Made by a program: the position numbers and the translations under genes
From: Amphiduros pacificus
Lineage: Eukaryota; Annelida; Polychaeta; Phyllodocida; Hesionidae
Length of the DNA stretch: 64,000 nt
Assembly (NCBI GenBank): GCA_949316495.1
Contig: OX439004.1
Coordinates: 53,042,159-53,106,158 of the forward strand
Reading direction: 5' to 3'
The notes under the pieces: model-generated
What the model was told of the DNA's origin: nothing
Database searches by the model: none
Seen by the model: the letters and a program-made list of their open reading frames with translations, nothing else
Shown: piece by piece, positions 18,620-31,189 of the stretch
Layout of the letters: the number at the start of each line of letters is the position of its first letter
Numbering within the stretch: position 1 is the first letter of the stretch

Positions 18620-21600
18620 GGGATAGCACACTCATAGCCAAAGGATATTTATGCCAATTAATCATAACCTGTAGGCAATATGTAAAACAAAGCCAGATAT
18701 TTTTTTTCTAATTATGTGGACTTCCTTGTTGTATTATTTTAATAGAATGTGCACGTGCAAAATAACATTTTTTTCAGAATGGCCATATCTGTTCTATGAC
18801 TTGCAACCAAATACTTCAGGTTTTACAGCTTGATAATACAATTTTCTGTTCTGAGAATAACATATTTGATAACGCTGACTCAAACTTTGATATAAATAGG
18901 TCTTGCCAAACAAGAAGATATAGTACTACAGATTCAAATATATTAATCATTGCTTATACGAATGAGGGCAAATTCATGAATGTTACATGTAAAATGTACA
19001 GACAGTTTTTTGTCAAGATATTATGATGTGCATTTTTATAGTCACACATGTTTTATGTATTTGGCCTAACAGATTGAGAAACACACACTCTGTGATGAAA
19101 GATATTTACGGAATTTCATGTCAAGTGCTGAACCTTTTTAGCATATAATTTTACACATGACAATAACAATGGTCTGGGTATAGTCCTCGTGGAATGGCAG
19201 CTTTCTTGACCAATCAGAAGCAAGTATCAGCTTCCTGTATGTTACATTTACTAGTAGATACAAATGCACATATGTCTTAGAGGCTTCGGGTACTCAGTGT
19301 AATTTTTGTATTTTCGTGTAATTACAATTAAAAGTTCAGTAAAAGTTCCAGTGGTTGCCACCAGAGAAATATCAATGTAGCCATCACGTGTACGTGCAGA
19401 ATTTTAATAGTTTTATACTGCATTTCCTTTTTTCCTGTTGGAGGTGCGTTCTATGGTGCATTTTGGACAGTTGGTTCTAAATTGAAATTTAATCTATCTT
19501 GAGACATCACGTATCAGGTCCTCAAGAAATGTTGATGCAATAATCGACTGACATTCGGCCATCTTGGTTTCGGTGCTTTCTTTCACAGCTTGGCTACAGG
19601 TATCACAAATGGAATTTTTATGAAAATAAAAAGGTTTGGATGCTTTTGCCGGTATACCCTTTTTATTCCTCCACGACTGAAGTCGGGTATACTCGCTTTT
19701 GAAAAAAACCCACGTAGTGATTATATTAGGTTGAAGGTTGAGAAGGTTCTCTTCTATTTAGTAGTCACTGTCTTTTCAAAATGTTTCATTTGTTGAAAAA
19801 TACGTTTTGGGATTTGTTTGGAATAATCCCACAGTTGTGACCATTTTCTCCTGCAGTCCTACAACAAGCCATACCTAAATCTAGTTTCAAAAGATTAATA
19901 ACTTCATTAACACAAGGTCAATACTGCCAAGCCTTAAAACCTGACAGGTCAAGTTTCCAACAGCAAAGTCCAGTATCAGTTATCAAGTTCCTACCATGCT
20001 TGCACGTCAACATCCACAACTCTCAACTCTGCATCTTTGTCCTCCAATTCTAGAATTTCTGCTGCCAATTTTCAAATGGTGAACAATGGCCTCTATCATA
20101 TTTTACATAAATGTTATATCTCGTGGGCTAAATTATCTAAGTTATTGATTGTTTCTATTTCGGAGAATAACGGTGAATGCACCTAGAATAACCAATGAAT
20201 AACCAATGAATAACCAATGAATAACCAATGAATAACCAATGAATAACCAATGAATAAGCAGTGAATAACCAGTGAATAACCAGTGAATAACCAATGAATA
20301 ACCAATGAATAACCAATGAATAACCAATGAATAACCAATGAATAACCAATGAATAACCAATGAATAACCAGTGAATAACCAATGAATAACCAATGAATAA
20401 GCAGTGAATAACTAGTGATCAAAATACAACTCAATTACTTGAAACGAAATGGAAGTAAACAATAGAAATGAGATTTTTAAACGTGTCTCAACGACAACAA
20501 TAGACGTGTATGGTCTGTATGTGTATTTCATGTGTTCGCTAGATACCAGGATTGTAATATAAATGATCCAAGGGGAGCGGAAATCAATATTGGTGCGATC
20601 CTTTTATGGGACAAAATGAGATTTTTCTCGCCCCAGAGAAATCACATTTTTTTCAACCCAGTCCCCGAATGATCAATGGTATTTATTTATTAAAATTTAA
20701 GCATAAACCCAAACCGCTGTATAATTGCCTGTGACCTCTGTCATGTCATGAATGCTTTAAATGTAAGGGAATTGTACAGTTCTGGTTTTGGGAAAGCTCA
20801 ATAAGGAAAATATATATATACTTTAAAAAACTATGCACTTGAACAAACATATTTATCCTTTATATTTTAATGTGAATTCCAAAATCCGAGGTCAATAATA
20901 TGAGTATGTTATTTAGATTTTTCCAGAATATTGGCTGGGTTTTCACTTTTCAAAATATTCCTTTACTTTCTCATTTTTTTTTTTCGTTTTTAAAAGAGTA
21001 CAGATTGATTTATTTTAGACTTTAGAACTAATATTAACATATAGTAACAGACAAGTTCATCTTGTACCTAGAACCCAAATATTCATTTTGGAATGGAGTC
21101 ACTGTTAGAAGTTTGGATTATTTCCTTTTATTATTGACACCCCTTGATGATATCTTCTATGCCGTCAGGGCCGATACAAGACGTAGGTGGACTAAGGTGA
21201 TGATGTCAAATGTTGACCATCGAGTGGCGGGACTGAAAGGGAAACTTTCCATTTGGCCAAGAATCCTCTATAACCTCTAATAGCCTTGTTGGCCAACGAA
21301 ACCTTAATAATCCTTGAAACCTGGAAGGTCAGTTATCAAAAAAGTGGTTTCCATTTAAGTAAACCTGAATGAAGTCCTATCCCTTTACAACAAAAAATAT
21401 AGTTAAATTAAATCTAGTTAAATAGCATATATATATTTGGGATAATGATTGATTGGGCGAGGACAAATGCTAATAGGTTTTGGAGCAGCCATTTTGGTCC
21501 TAAATAATATCTAAGCCATTGTTCATTCTTGAAAGTGTTTATTAAAGAAAAGACAAAATATGTTAAAATCAACTCACAATATGAGGTAAATAATTAAACT

Positions 21601-22500
21601 GCGTGGTAATTTTGGATGCGTTTTACACCTTTTAGTTGTATGATGTGATTTCCATGCACATACACAGTGTATGTAATATGATGTACATGTAGATTTGTGT
21701 TGAATGTCGAAGGTAATAAATGAATTTGATGATTAAAAAATACTAAACTGTAGTCATTTTAGAAGCATTTATTAACAGGCAAGTTTTTAGTGATTACTTT
21801 TCAGTCCCGGAATGCACCTTAAGGTTACCCACATATCATAGATCTGTATATACCAATACAATAGATATTAGATAATGTTTTGTAATATTGAAGTATTTTG
21901 TCTTCATTACGATGTCATATTGCGTTGCCATTCTGAAAGGAATGTATAATAGGTTCCATATATTTGGGTCAAGATTTGTCAAACCCCTACATATTAGGTT
22001 TGAATAAGTTTGCACCTTGGCAAAAAGATGTACTTGCATGACCAAGATCCAAATCCAAAAGAACTATTACAGGGTCCGGGATTTTAGAATGCCAATATTT
22101 GGATCCGGTCCCTAGTTTGGACCCCCAAAATGCATTCAAATCCAGAACATTGAGTACCTGTGATATTTTAGAAGAGATACGCATATTCTGTCAGATACCT
22201 TCCTAATTGTTGAATTGCACCCTCAAAATAAACCGGGTACATCATAAGCGTTAGGACTCCAAATGTTGAGGAAGTATTAAGTACAAAGGGTCACATCTTT
22301 GAATTATTCATGATTTGAATCTTGCAAATATATTTCCGTTTTACAATTAGTTCGATCAGCAGCACGACATATATATCATAGGACATCAATTATGATTTTC
22401 TCTAATGCAAAGGAAATTAATCTATATTCCACAGTATGACATATTATTTTCATATATTAAAATGTTCCCAGTTAAATGTCTGAAAGTATTCCAATAGGTC
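18620..22500. other. Intergenic DNA between genes A and B
   Basis: No gene supported. Apart from the 11-bp repeat at 20188-20418, it is AT-rich. The stretch around 19555-19610 (GGCCATCTTGGTTTCGGTGC) resembles 34334-34385 and marks a diverged dispersed repeat. Confidence 0.6.
20188..20418. repeat. 11-bp minisatellite, about 21 units
   Basis: The unit is AATAACCAATG with variants AATAACCAGTG and AATAAGCAGTG. Long open frames on the minus strand across it are repeat artefacts. Confidence 0.95.
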
Positions 22501-22534
22501 TATTTATTTAGATGTTTCCTCTTGTTCTTGTCTA

Positions 22535-23959
22535 TCATGTAGTAGATTTAATCGCTTCAGTAGTTGCAGCCTCCACAGTGCCAGTTACATCGTCCGTAGT
22601 AGCAGAGGGCGCCACAGTTGTCATCTCCCGCCCTCCGTTACCATGGTGAATTGTCTTGTTGAAGTAATCTAGGAAGTGTTTGTTCTTCATCATAATGTTG
22701 TAATGTGCTAAGGCCTTGATCTTCTCCAATAGCCCCACATAATCATCACTCACCTTTCTGGAATAAACAATTTAACTATGAAATATGTCCTCATCAGATG
22801 ATTTACAAATTTTCAGGGAACACTTGATGCCAAATATCTAGAACCTTAGTTCTATAATCTTGGGGGACAACTTTCATTAAGAGATGAACATAACAAATAG
22901 AACAACTCTAATATTTAAGTATATTCGGGAAATATCGAGGAAACCCATTTAATTGCACTAAATATTCAAGTCATACGTTTTAATTTCAAAAGGTTTTGCT
23001 GTGGGTTCTTGATTCTTTACTTGAGACAATATTAATACATTTTAAAAAGAGAAACCTACTCCATCCCCGCCAAGATTATCGGCGAGTTATTGTCTCCAAT
23101 GATATTCACAGCTGTAAAATATAAATGGTTTCGCTGTAACAGTACATTACAAATGATATTCACAGCTGTAAAATATAAATGGTTTCGCTGTAACAGTACA
23201 TTACAAATGATATTCACAGCTGTAAAATATAAATGGTTTCGCTGTAACAGTACATTACAAATGATATTCACAGCTGTAAAATATAAATGGTTTCGCTGTA
23301 ACAGTACATTTAAAAATGTGTGCGTCATTCCTAACAAATTGCTTATCACTTTTTTTCCAATATAATAAATTTTGAAGACTTACTTTTAATCGCGATTATT
23401 TGGTAATGTATCAATAAAATATTAACTTATATGTCTTATATATAATGCGATCATATGTTTGAAAGTTATCAAATCATATGATTCAAATTACAAAATCATA
23501 TAATTTACAAAATAATGAACTAGACATGAAAGATATCCATACATAAAATCGGTTGAAGCATTATTTAAAGGGTATGTGAGCTACTTTAAGAAGTTTAACA
23601 GTGTATCATTTTGAAAAAATAAAATTGGTTGAAGTTTGTTTGCAGTCACAAGATAAGTGAAATATTTTGGGTCCAAATTAAAATATTCTTTACTCACAAA
23701 TCTGATTGTTTCCATGCGCATCAGGACCTATCCCTTTAGCTGAGGATCCATAAGGTTCATATTGTTCTGGTTCAGGATCTGCAAAGTAGGGATGGTGCTT
23801 GTTAGAGGTGATACCATAAGGACCTTTCTTATTAGGGTCAGCATGGTGGTCACCGGGATCCTTATGGTGGTCAGCGTGGCCCTCGCCTGGGTCCTGAGCT
23901 AACCCACCACAGCTTAATATCACAAGAGTTAATGCAATGACACATATGAAAGTGTCCAT
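22535..23959 (-). CDS. Gene B: small secreted protein, three coding exons, paralogue of gene A
   Basis: Same unrecognised family as gene A. Coding exons: 23698-23959, 23060-23111 and 22535-22757, with phases 1 and 2 as in A (donors GTGAGT and GTAGGT; acceptors TTACAG and TTCCAG). The 537 nt give 178 residues. A signal peptide (MDTFICVIALTLVILSCGGLA) is followed by a His/Asp/Pro-rich part (GHADHHKDPGDHHADP), the shared core YGSSAKGIGPDAHGNNQ and VNIIGDNNSPI, the helix DDYVGLLEKIKALAH and a Thr-rich tail. The place of gene A intron 1 is taken here by 36 bases (23779-23814) that are in frame but have GT..CAG ends and a CTAAC. If they are spliced out, the protein has 166 residues. AATAAA lies near 22503. 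Function is unknown. Confidence 0.8.
23099..23314. repeat. 54-bp minisatellite that copies the splice acceptor of gene B exon 2, four units
   Basis: On the gene strand each unit holds CATTTATATTTTACAG then CTGTGAATATCATT, i.e. a pyrimidine-rich tract, acceptor AG and the first 14 bases of the exon. Four acceptors are spaced by 54 bp. The unit has no stop in the gene's frame, so upstream acceptors would add CNVLLQRNHLYFTAVNII once to three times. Confidence 0.95.
23315..23697 (-). other. Gene B intron 1, unique part
   Basis: AT-rich with nothing I can name. The rest of the intron is the 54-bp array. Confidence 0.6.
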
Positions 23960-24011
23960 ATCTGTAATGTGAAGGTGTTAAGTGAAGACCTGCTACACAG
24001 AAGTGATTTTT

Positions 24012-24020
24012 CCTTTATAT
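24012..24020 (-). promoter_or_regulatory. TATA box of gene B
   Basis: ATATAAAGGA on the gene strand about 55 nt before the ATG, with an ATTGG (inverse CCAAT) near 24040. Parallel to gene A. Confidence 0.6.
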
Positions 24021-24059
24021 GAAAATCACATTCATGGCCAATGGAGGTAAAACCAGATT

Positions 24060-24743
24060 GATGTTAATCGTGGCCCAAAGGCAAAGTAAACAGCCTTGCC
24101 AATTGGATGTCTCCAGTGTGTGATTCTTCATCAAGATACATTTATACAAGAATGTATCCCCTTTTGAAACATATGTTACTTCACGCTTACAGTGAGAATT
24201 AATGCATCGATTTTAAATTCACTAACATTTAAAACAGTTTAGATATATTTATAGCTAGGTATTTTGCAATCTTGGAAGGGAAAGATATGTATAACACTTC
24301 ACAAAGAGGTGCCAATACGCCTGTAAGTCTGTGCATATAAAACAAGTGTTTCTGGCAGGTGTGTCCCATCATGAGACTGGTTTATTGCTCTATTTATAAT
24401 ATTTAGTAATGGGTGGTATTTTACTTATTTGCTCTCTATAGTCAGAGCAGTCTCTCATGTCAAGAGCCGTGGTTTTTGTGTGGACTTTTAATTAATGTGT
24501 TCCATTTATTGAACTTACTCTTGCTTCATAAGATGTAAAATATCCATAGGCCATTAGTTTTCATTTGTCACTAATATATCATACAATTATAACATAACAA
24601 TTAATGCAATGTCAGAGAAACCAATCTTCGTAGTATGTACAGAAATGTCGATGTGCTGAAAGTTAGCTAAAACCTCACACATATATGCTATCTATCCCTA
24701 CTCACATTGTGCCCAAATATCTAAAGCATTCATGAAACCTGGA
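24060..24743. other. Intergenic DNA upstream of gene B
   Basis: No gene or repeat recognised. The stretch ends in the left copy of the target duplication of the SINE at 24744. Confidence 0.5.
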
Positions 24744-25063
24744 TTTTTGTTTGTTTGTTTGTTTGTTTGGGGTTTTACATCACTTTCAACATTATTTCAG
24801 TCATTTCGTGATGAGACCTACTTGTAGCAGATATAGTGCTGCCTCACTGAATTGTCATGTCGCAGGTCCTTGACATGACAACCCACCCAGTCACAGATTT
24901 ACAAGGACAACGGGTTAACCCTTTTGGCACGGGCCTCAGCTCATATGGGAAATTGAATCATGAGTTCAATCTCGGCATGGTCAGGGATCGAACCCACAAC
25001 CTTTGGATCACCACAGAGGAACTGGTGCTGGTAAGCTGGCGCTCTAACCACGGCCCGTGGCCC
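24744..25063 (-). mobile_element. tRNA-derived SINE, full length, with 15-bp target duplication
   Basis: Reads from 25063 downwards. The head GGGCCGTGGTTAGAGCGCC gives a tRNA-like A box and GGTTCGATCCC the B box. A body follows with GTCAAGGACCTGCGACATGA and ACAAGTAGGTCTCATCACGA, ending in an (AAAC)n tail at 24744-24768. The perfect duplication TTCATGAAACCTGGA flanks it (24729-24743 and 25064-25078). Two further copies of the family lie at 56540-57120. Confidence 0.92.
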
Positions 25064-25078
25064 TTCATGAAACCTGGA

Positions 25079-26374
25079 AGGTTCCAGGCAATTTTACAGT
25101 GGTTTTTATGGTATCTGAAAAGAATACATGATCTTAAAATTTACATACATACAGGCTATCTGTCTGAAGTCAACAAAAGAACATCTGCTCTGAGAATTAT
25201 GATTTTTTTTTACCACCAGTACTGGACAGGAAGTGTGTTGTATGACCTTGACCTTTGAGGAGGTGTTGTTTACCAATTGTCAAAATTGGAGCAACACATA
25301 TTTGGCCATTTTTTCACTATTTAGAGAATTAATTGATAGATAACACTTATCATGATGATAGTGCCTTTTCTTGGCTCTCTTTTGATGGTAAAATTATTAA
25401 AAACGGATGAATATTTATGAAGTTATAAATGAAGAAAAATGATTATTTTTTATATTATATGTTTGCAAGAAAAAGTAAAAGAAAATTCTATACAGCCCAG
25501 CTTTTAAGGTGGAATCCATGCAGCCCTTGATGTCTTCCCATTCAGTGGTGTGAAAAACCCCAACGAGGGTCAAATCATACATTTTACTGATTCCAATTAT
25601 CAGCATTCACAGTTTTGCCATTCAAAGTCCTTGTTATTTAAGGCCAAACCAGTGATCAAAGGGTTTAATGTCACTTTTTTAATATTACTGCCTTTAAGTT
25701 AAGGGGGACTCCATGCAGCCTTTGAGTCATGTCTTCCCTTTTTGACAGAAAGGTTTTCACATGCATAAGATACTTTTCAAATAAATAGTATACTTTTCCC
25801 ATAAATGATATATTTTTCACAACCATAAGATATTTGTCACAACCATAAAATATTTGTCACAACCATGACAGTTATTTCATTGAGTCAAATAATATTAAAA
25901 TAATCTTATGTTGTTCTGAAGTATACTCCTGGCAATAAATTGTACAAAACATCTCCACCCTGTTTCTCAAGCTGGACAGGTGCCCAACTGGTAACTCATT
26001 AGGTGTTTACACGAGATCACAGACCAGCTAAACAAAGCTTGTTGACAAAGTGTTCAATTGTTGGTGTAGGTTCCAGCAGACAACTGATCAACTTTCAAGT
26101 GCCGTAGAAAGTTGTTAACAGGGAATATTTTGGGTACTACTACATAAAAGCACTGTTTAGGGTATAAACATTCATGTTATGTAAAGAAAATGCGTCTGAA
26201 AGTCAGGTTCCATGAATGCTTTAATGGATAATGCAGATATGGGTGTACCCCAAGATAGTGTAACTGTTAAGACAAAGAGAGCAGCAGTCCTCTGGACTCA
26301 TATGCTATATTACCATATCAAAAACTCAAATGAGCACGTACAGTTTCCAAAGCGTATTCATTCACGATGGATAT
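25079..26374. other. Intergenic DNA between the SINE and gene C
   Basis: No gene supported. Two imperfect copies of a CCATGCAGCCYTTGA motif occur (25515 and 25710), and a CACAACCATAARATATTTGT repeat near 25820-25870. The stretch 26027-26058 (CAAAGCTTGTTGACAAAGTG) recurs at 53526-53557, a diverged dispersed repeat. Confidence 0.5.
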
Positions 26375-26680
26375 ATTCAAGCATGGCATTGTTGAATGTC
26401 ACAATGCATCGTGATGTATATATTCAAGCATGGCATTGTCGAATGTCACAATGCATCGTGATGTATATATTCAAGCATGGCATTGTCGAATGTCAAAATG
26501 CATCGTGATGTATATATTCAAGCATGGCATTGTCGAATGTCAGAACGCATCGTGATGTATATATTCAATCATGGCATTGTCGAATGTCAGAATGCATCGT
26601 GATGTATATATTCAATCATGGCATTGTCGAATGTCAAAATGCATCGTGATGTATATATTCAATCATGGCATTGTTGTCTC
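26375..26680. repeat. 47-bp minisatellite overlapping the stop codon of gene C, about 7 units
   Basis: Units start at 26375, 26422, 26469, 26516, 26563, 26610 and 26657. On the gene strand each contains ACAATGCCATGATTGAATAT. The unit at 26657 is the end of gene C's last exon, where ATG CCA TGA is the final codon pair and stop. Confidence 0.93.
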
Positions 26681-28176
26681 TGGTGCCCGACCTTGCTTAC
26701 CTGGTTCTGGTGCCCGATCTTGTGTCGCCATAGGGTGGTTTGGTGCTGATGTTGTCATATATTCCAGACTGAGGTGTGCTTCATCATATGTGCCTGTGGT
26801 GGTATCATTGGTTGGGGCTACTGTGGTGGGACAATTCTCTGAAATAATTAACAGTAAGGAATAAAGTTTGTTTGAGAACTGCAAGCATTTGGATGTTTCT
26901 CTGATTAATGAGCAACTAATCCCGCACATTTCACAGCATTGGAATGTCATCATTTACAGCACAGGTAACTGTTATATGCCTAGAATATATCTTGTCATTT
27001 TCGGTACAGTAGAAATTGCTGTAAAAATATAGAATAATCTTGTTAATCCCAAAATTTCCCGACTACATGTAATTACCGCTCAGATGTAAAAGTCTTGCAG
27101 GCAATGTACCCACAACAAAATATTTTTGACGAAAATAGATGATTATTAGATTAAATCAAATGCAATACTTAATAGAGCAGAATATCCATTAATGCAAGCG
27201 GCAATCTTACCAACAAAGCAGTTGCCCCAGACCGAGGCTTTGTAGGGGACAATATTTATGGCACACCAGAATATGCCGCCGTTGTCTGCGTCTATGCACA
27301 CCCCCGTGTACCGCTTGTCTTGATAGTCAAAATAGGGGGCGCATGGTGTCCTATCAGGATTATTCTTACCACCAAATGTACCAGTACCTGAAATATACTG
27401 TTATGCTGATTTATTTTTCTTATTCTATTTATTTATTTATCTATCTATTCATTCATTCATTCATTCATTCATTCATTCATTCATTCATTCATTCATTCAT
27501 TCATTCATTCATTCATTCATTCATTCATACATTCATTCATTCATTCATTCATTCATAAAATAAAAAAAATAAATAAATAATAACATTTGTATAGCGCTGA
27601 TACCAGACAAGTTACCAGACAAGTTAAACTTTTCATTCATTCATTCATTCATTCATTCATTCATTCATTCATTCATTCAGTCAGTCAGTCAGTCAGTCAG
27701 TCAGTCATTCAGTCATTCATTTATTTATTCATGTTGTCCTGTGGAGTGGAGAACCAGTTATACTAATTGAGTTTTACTTAAACTAAAGGGATAGAAGTTA
27801 TACTAATGACCCTGAATCATTCACACCTATCTCAAATCAGGAGTGTACCTGAAAATGGGTATTGCACATGACTATAATTTTGAGTTTGTGAAAGATAAAA
27901 ATCTAAAATTCATGAAGATGCTAAATGTATTGGTTGCGAGATGTGTGTATTCATATCAATCTTACCTGGGCATGGTGGTTTTTCGTTTATTGTTTGTCCC
28001 ATAATGAGTCCAATCTCTGGAGGACAAACATAGAGAGGTTATTGTTATATCTGAACACTGAACATTTGAATCAACCGAGTGAAATCAAGAAATCCAGAGG
28101 GTTTTTTTCAATACTATATAAGATGGTTCTTACCCAGGAAAGAAAGGACAACGCAGTGTAATAAAGTTTGCTGCAT
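26663..28176 (-). CDS. Gene C: secreted protein with one fibronectin type II domain, four coding exons
   Basis: Coding exons 28134-28176, 27966-28016, 27211-27387 and 26663-26838, all introns phase 1, with GTAAG donors and TCCAG, TTCAG and TTCAG acceptors. The 447 nt give 148 residues. Residues 1 to about 20 are a signal peptide (MQQTLLHCVVLSFL then EIGLIMGQ). Exon 3 encodes an FN2 module: TPCAPYFDYQDKRYTGVC, then FWCAINIV and WGNCFV, with the four cysteines and the aromatic YFDY and FWC positions of the family. FN2 modules bind collagen-like or glycan ligands outside the cell. The tail is rich in Thr/Pro (NCPTTVAPTND) and probably O-glycosylated. A CAG shortly before the ATG (TTTGTTTACAG) suggests a 5' non-coding exon upstream. 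It lies next to genes A and B on the same strand. Confidence 0.8.
27433..27727. repeat. (ATTC)n and (AGTC)n simple repeats in gene C intron 2
   Basis: Tetranucleotide arrays at 27433-27558 and 27632-27727. The second changes from ATTC to CAGT units near 27678. Confidence 0.95.
27570..27630 (-). mobile_element. L2-like LINE 3' tail fragment
   Basis: ATTTGTATAGCGCTGATACC then AGACAAGTTACCAGACAAGT resembles the LINE-2 3' end at 7590-7640 (TTTATAGCGCATATACCAGA). It is a very short 5'-truncated copy sitting within the ATTC repeat. Confidence 0.65.
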
Positions 28177-31100
28177 AGTAAATATCACTCTGTAAACAAA
28201 AAAGTAAAAAATAATCTTAATTCTAAAAAGTCTGTATTCTGGCTATTTAATCTTCTTATATTTTAAATTCAATGTATAATTATGAGTTTAATGGCTGTGA
28301 ATATTGAAAATGGTTCTGTAGCCAATACTCTGAATGTGCTGCGGTTATAAATGGCGTTAAATAAAGTTTTGTAGCCGAAACTGTAGTTAATTCTTTTGAA
28401 TTTGAATCTGTAGTCAATTGTTGGGAAATTAAAACGGTAATTATTTGTTTGGAATATGAAACGGTAATTAATTGTTTGGAATTTGAAGCGGTAGTTAATT
28501 GTTTGGAATTCGGCAGTTCATGCAGTGTGTGTATATTATTCTGAAATGAGAGCTTACAGTCTGGCCATTGCTTGTAGCCTATATGACAAAGTAATAAAAC
28601 TCACCAACAATGCCTTGCTCAACAATGCATGGTCTATTCCATTAGATTATATATTTCACGTCAAGTTTTCTAACTTTAATTGAGATAAAAACTGAGATGC
28701 TTATAATCAGAAGACAAGAGATTCACGTTACTAGCATAGTTCATGGAGAGGGATGGGCATTTTGTGTTTTGATGTAAACATTTATTCATAGCATTTGATC
28801 TTTGCTCTAAGACATGAATACTGATTGCTAGTCACGTGACCGGATTTTTTTATTGTGGTTCCCTGTGGGGTTCTGTTGGTTTCATTCCATTTCTCTCAGG
28901 CTTGTCTGGCAATACCCGCTAGTCATGTGGTCGTTATAGCCCTCAGTCTCAACATAACAAACCTGTGAATAGTACACCATGGAGTACAAGATTACATCAG
29001 CATTTATCACCCAATCTATTGATACACACACACACACACACACACAAAGTGAACTGCTTTTTATTAGTGTACTGAGTCAGAAGGGGGGCTTATGTTCTCT
29101 GGTTTAACAATGTAGAAGCTTCTTTCATACAAATAAGAACAAACTTCTTTGTTTGAATAATTGTACTCTTTGTGGAATTGTTTACTATTTGTCAGATAAA
29201 ACCGAAACGTAAAATGTTTTTGTGAGTGAATCTTTATATCGCTCATTCGCACAAGCTGTTATGACTTTCAACGCAGTGGCGGTGGCTTCGGTGTGATCTA
29301 AAATATCAATTAAATATTGATTTCATGAATAATTTGAACATGAAAGCATGGAAATAAAGGTAAAAGCATGGGAAACAATCCGTTACATTCTTGACCATTT
29401 ACACAGCTGGCGAAATAACTGCACTAACACACAATTATTTGATAGGTTCTTTGATATTCTATCATATTAGAGCAGATACAAGAACGAAGTAATTTTAAAA
29501 TTTTCACATAAATAAACATGAAAACTGTTATTGGACATCCTCGACATTTTCAATCATGAATAACTTAAGAGCTGGCGTACAAAGTTTGGAATATTTTAGA
29601 TCAATTGATTGTTAAATCAATAAATCAATTATGTCTCATCCCGCATCATTTGATTGGCATTACCTTGAATATGAACAGACTCATTAAAAAGAAAAAGGAA
29701 AGGAAATATATCAAATATTAATTTAATTTTTAAAAAGATTTAAAAAAGGAATAATAACATGACTTGCACCTAGCAGCGATAGAGGAATTCTATGGATAAA
29801 TTACTGCAAATATGTGGAAAATTGACTGAAATATTAATTAACAACCCCGCTGAGACGGAAGTAAATGAAAGAATGTTAGCAAGGAGATAACCTTTGAGTT
29901 GAAAACACGTTTAAATGTTTCGGAATTTGGAACGCAAAATGAGACGTTAGCCCGAGTGCGTTAGAAACTGACAAACATAAAACATATATAGAATTAATTC
30001 AGTAAATGTTTGTCAGTTTCTAAAAATTGACGGTTTTTACCTAATGAATGTCCTGACTATGTCATTGAAAACAATCAAAAATAAAGTCTCAGGTAGATAA
30101 AAGCAATAGTGAAGATGTGAATGACTTGAAAGATGGAAAGAAACCACACAAATCGCAACTTATGCAATGTTTACACAAAAATACTTCCTGGTCGAAGAAT
30201 CAACAAAGAAGTCACGTGAGTGAGACCCAATTCTGACTTGGTTACGTTTTGGGTGTATAGAGCATCTCCTACAGTTCTGTCATGGAATCAATATTTGTCA
30301 AATATCTGGATGAAAATAATATGAGAAACACATTTTGATTTGTACACAAAGAACATAACAATACTAAAACGGCCTCGCATAAGATACAGAATAATATATT
30401 TATGGAAATGGCCAAAATTGGGAAAGCTCAAATATGGTTGTACATTGAATGAAGTGGAGAAACTAAACAAAAATGCACTCTATAAAGTTTCGGCAAAATG
30501 TCTCAAATAATTTCAACCTCCTTTTGATTTCCAGATCACATTTTACTGCGTGTTAATATTTAAAAAAAAACAAAAAAAACCCAGTTCATCGTTTGAATGA
30601 CCGTGTAAATGTATTCATTGCTTGTCGTCTGTGAGTGCTTTGTACATGTTTTTCATCGATAAAAAAGCGTTAAGTTTTCTATAATTTCAAAATTATTCAA
30701 AACTAAATTCTGGGTGAAACGGGCATTCTATCATAAAGTGATTTACAAATCTTACAACTACAATTAAGGCAAGGCTTCTCCAATGCCAACAGTTTGCTGA
30801 GGCCCAAGAAATGGGTTGACCAAAAATATACCTCAAATGGTTATATGAGAGTGGTGCGGTCAACAATGTCAACAATTGGCCCAATCAGCGAGGCGGGACT
30901 GTTCGCAGGGGAATCACCCAGGAAATGGGACCAAGTGAAAAGTGAATGATAAAACTCGCTACAGGTGGCGCCACCATCTCATAATAGTAGAGTATAAAGA
31001 AATACATTATAACATGCTCAAAGTTGCCCTCGTGACCAACATACTCGAAAATCCATGAAATCATCTATTTTGTGCAATAGAAACCTCACTAGTTATTGAC

Positions 31101-31180
31101 ACATCCCTTCATTAGTTCAATCTGAATTTTATTCCTTCTGTATATGCTATGTTTAACAACTGGAATGACTAACAGAAACA
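28177..31180. other. Intergenic DNA upstream of gene C
   Basis: No gene supported. Imperfect copies of GTAATTAATTGTTTGGAAT occur at 28380-28510, and a (CA)n run at 29022-29045. A slightly more GC-rich spot at 30860-30920 (CCAATCAGCGAGGCGGGAC) could be promoter-like, but no gene could be linked to it. Confidence 0.5.
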
Positions 31181-31189
31181 AATATGTCT

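Noticed and set aside
20142-20434. Open frames with HWLFIGYSLVI repeats
   Set aside because: Artefact of the 11-bp minisatellite; three frames are open at once.
29064-29252. 62-codon minus-strand frame
   Set aside because: No recognisable domain and no supporting signals.
30693-30884. 63-codon minus-strand frame in a GC-richer spot
   Set aside because: No family motif, splice context or conserved composition.
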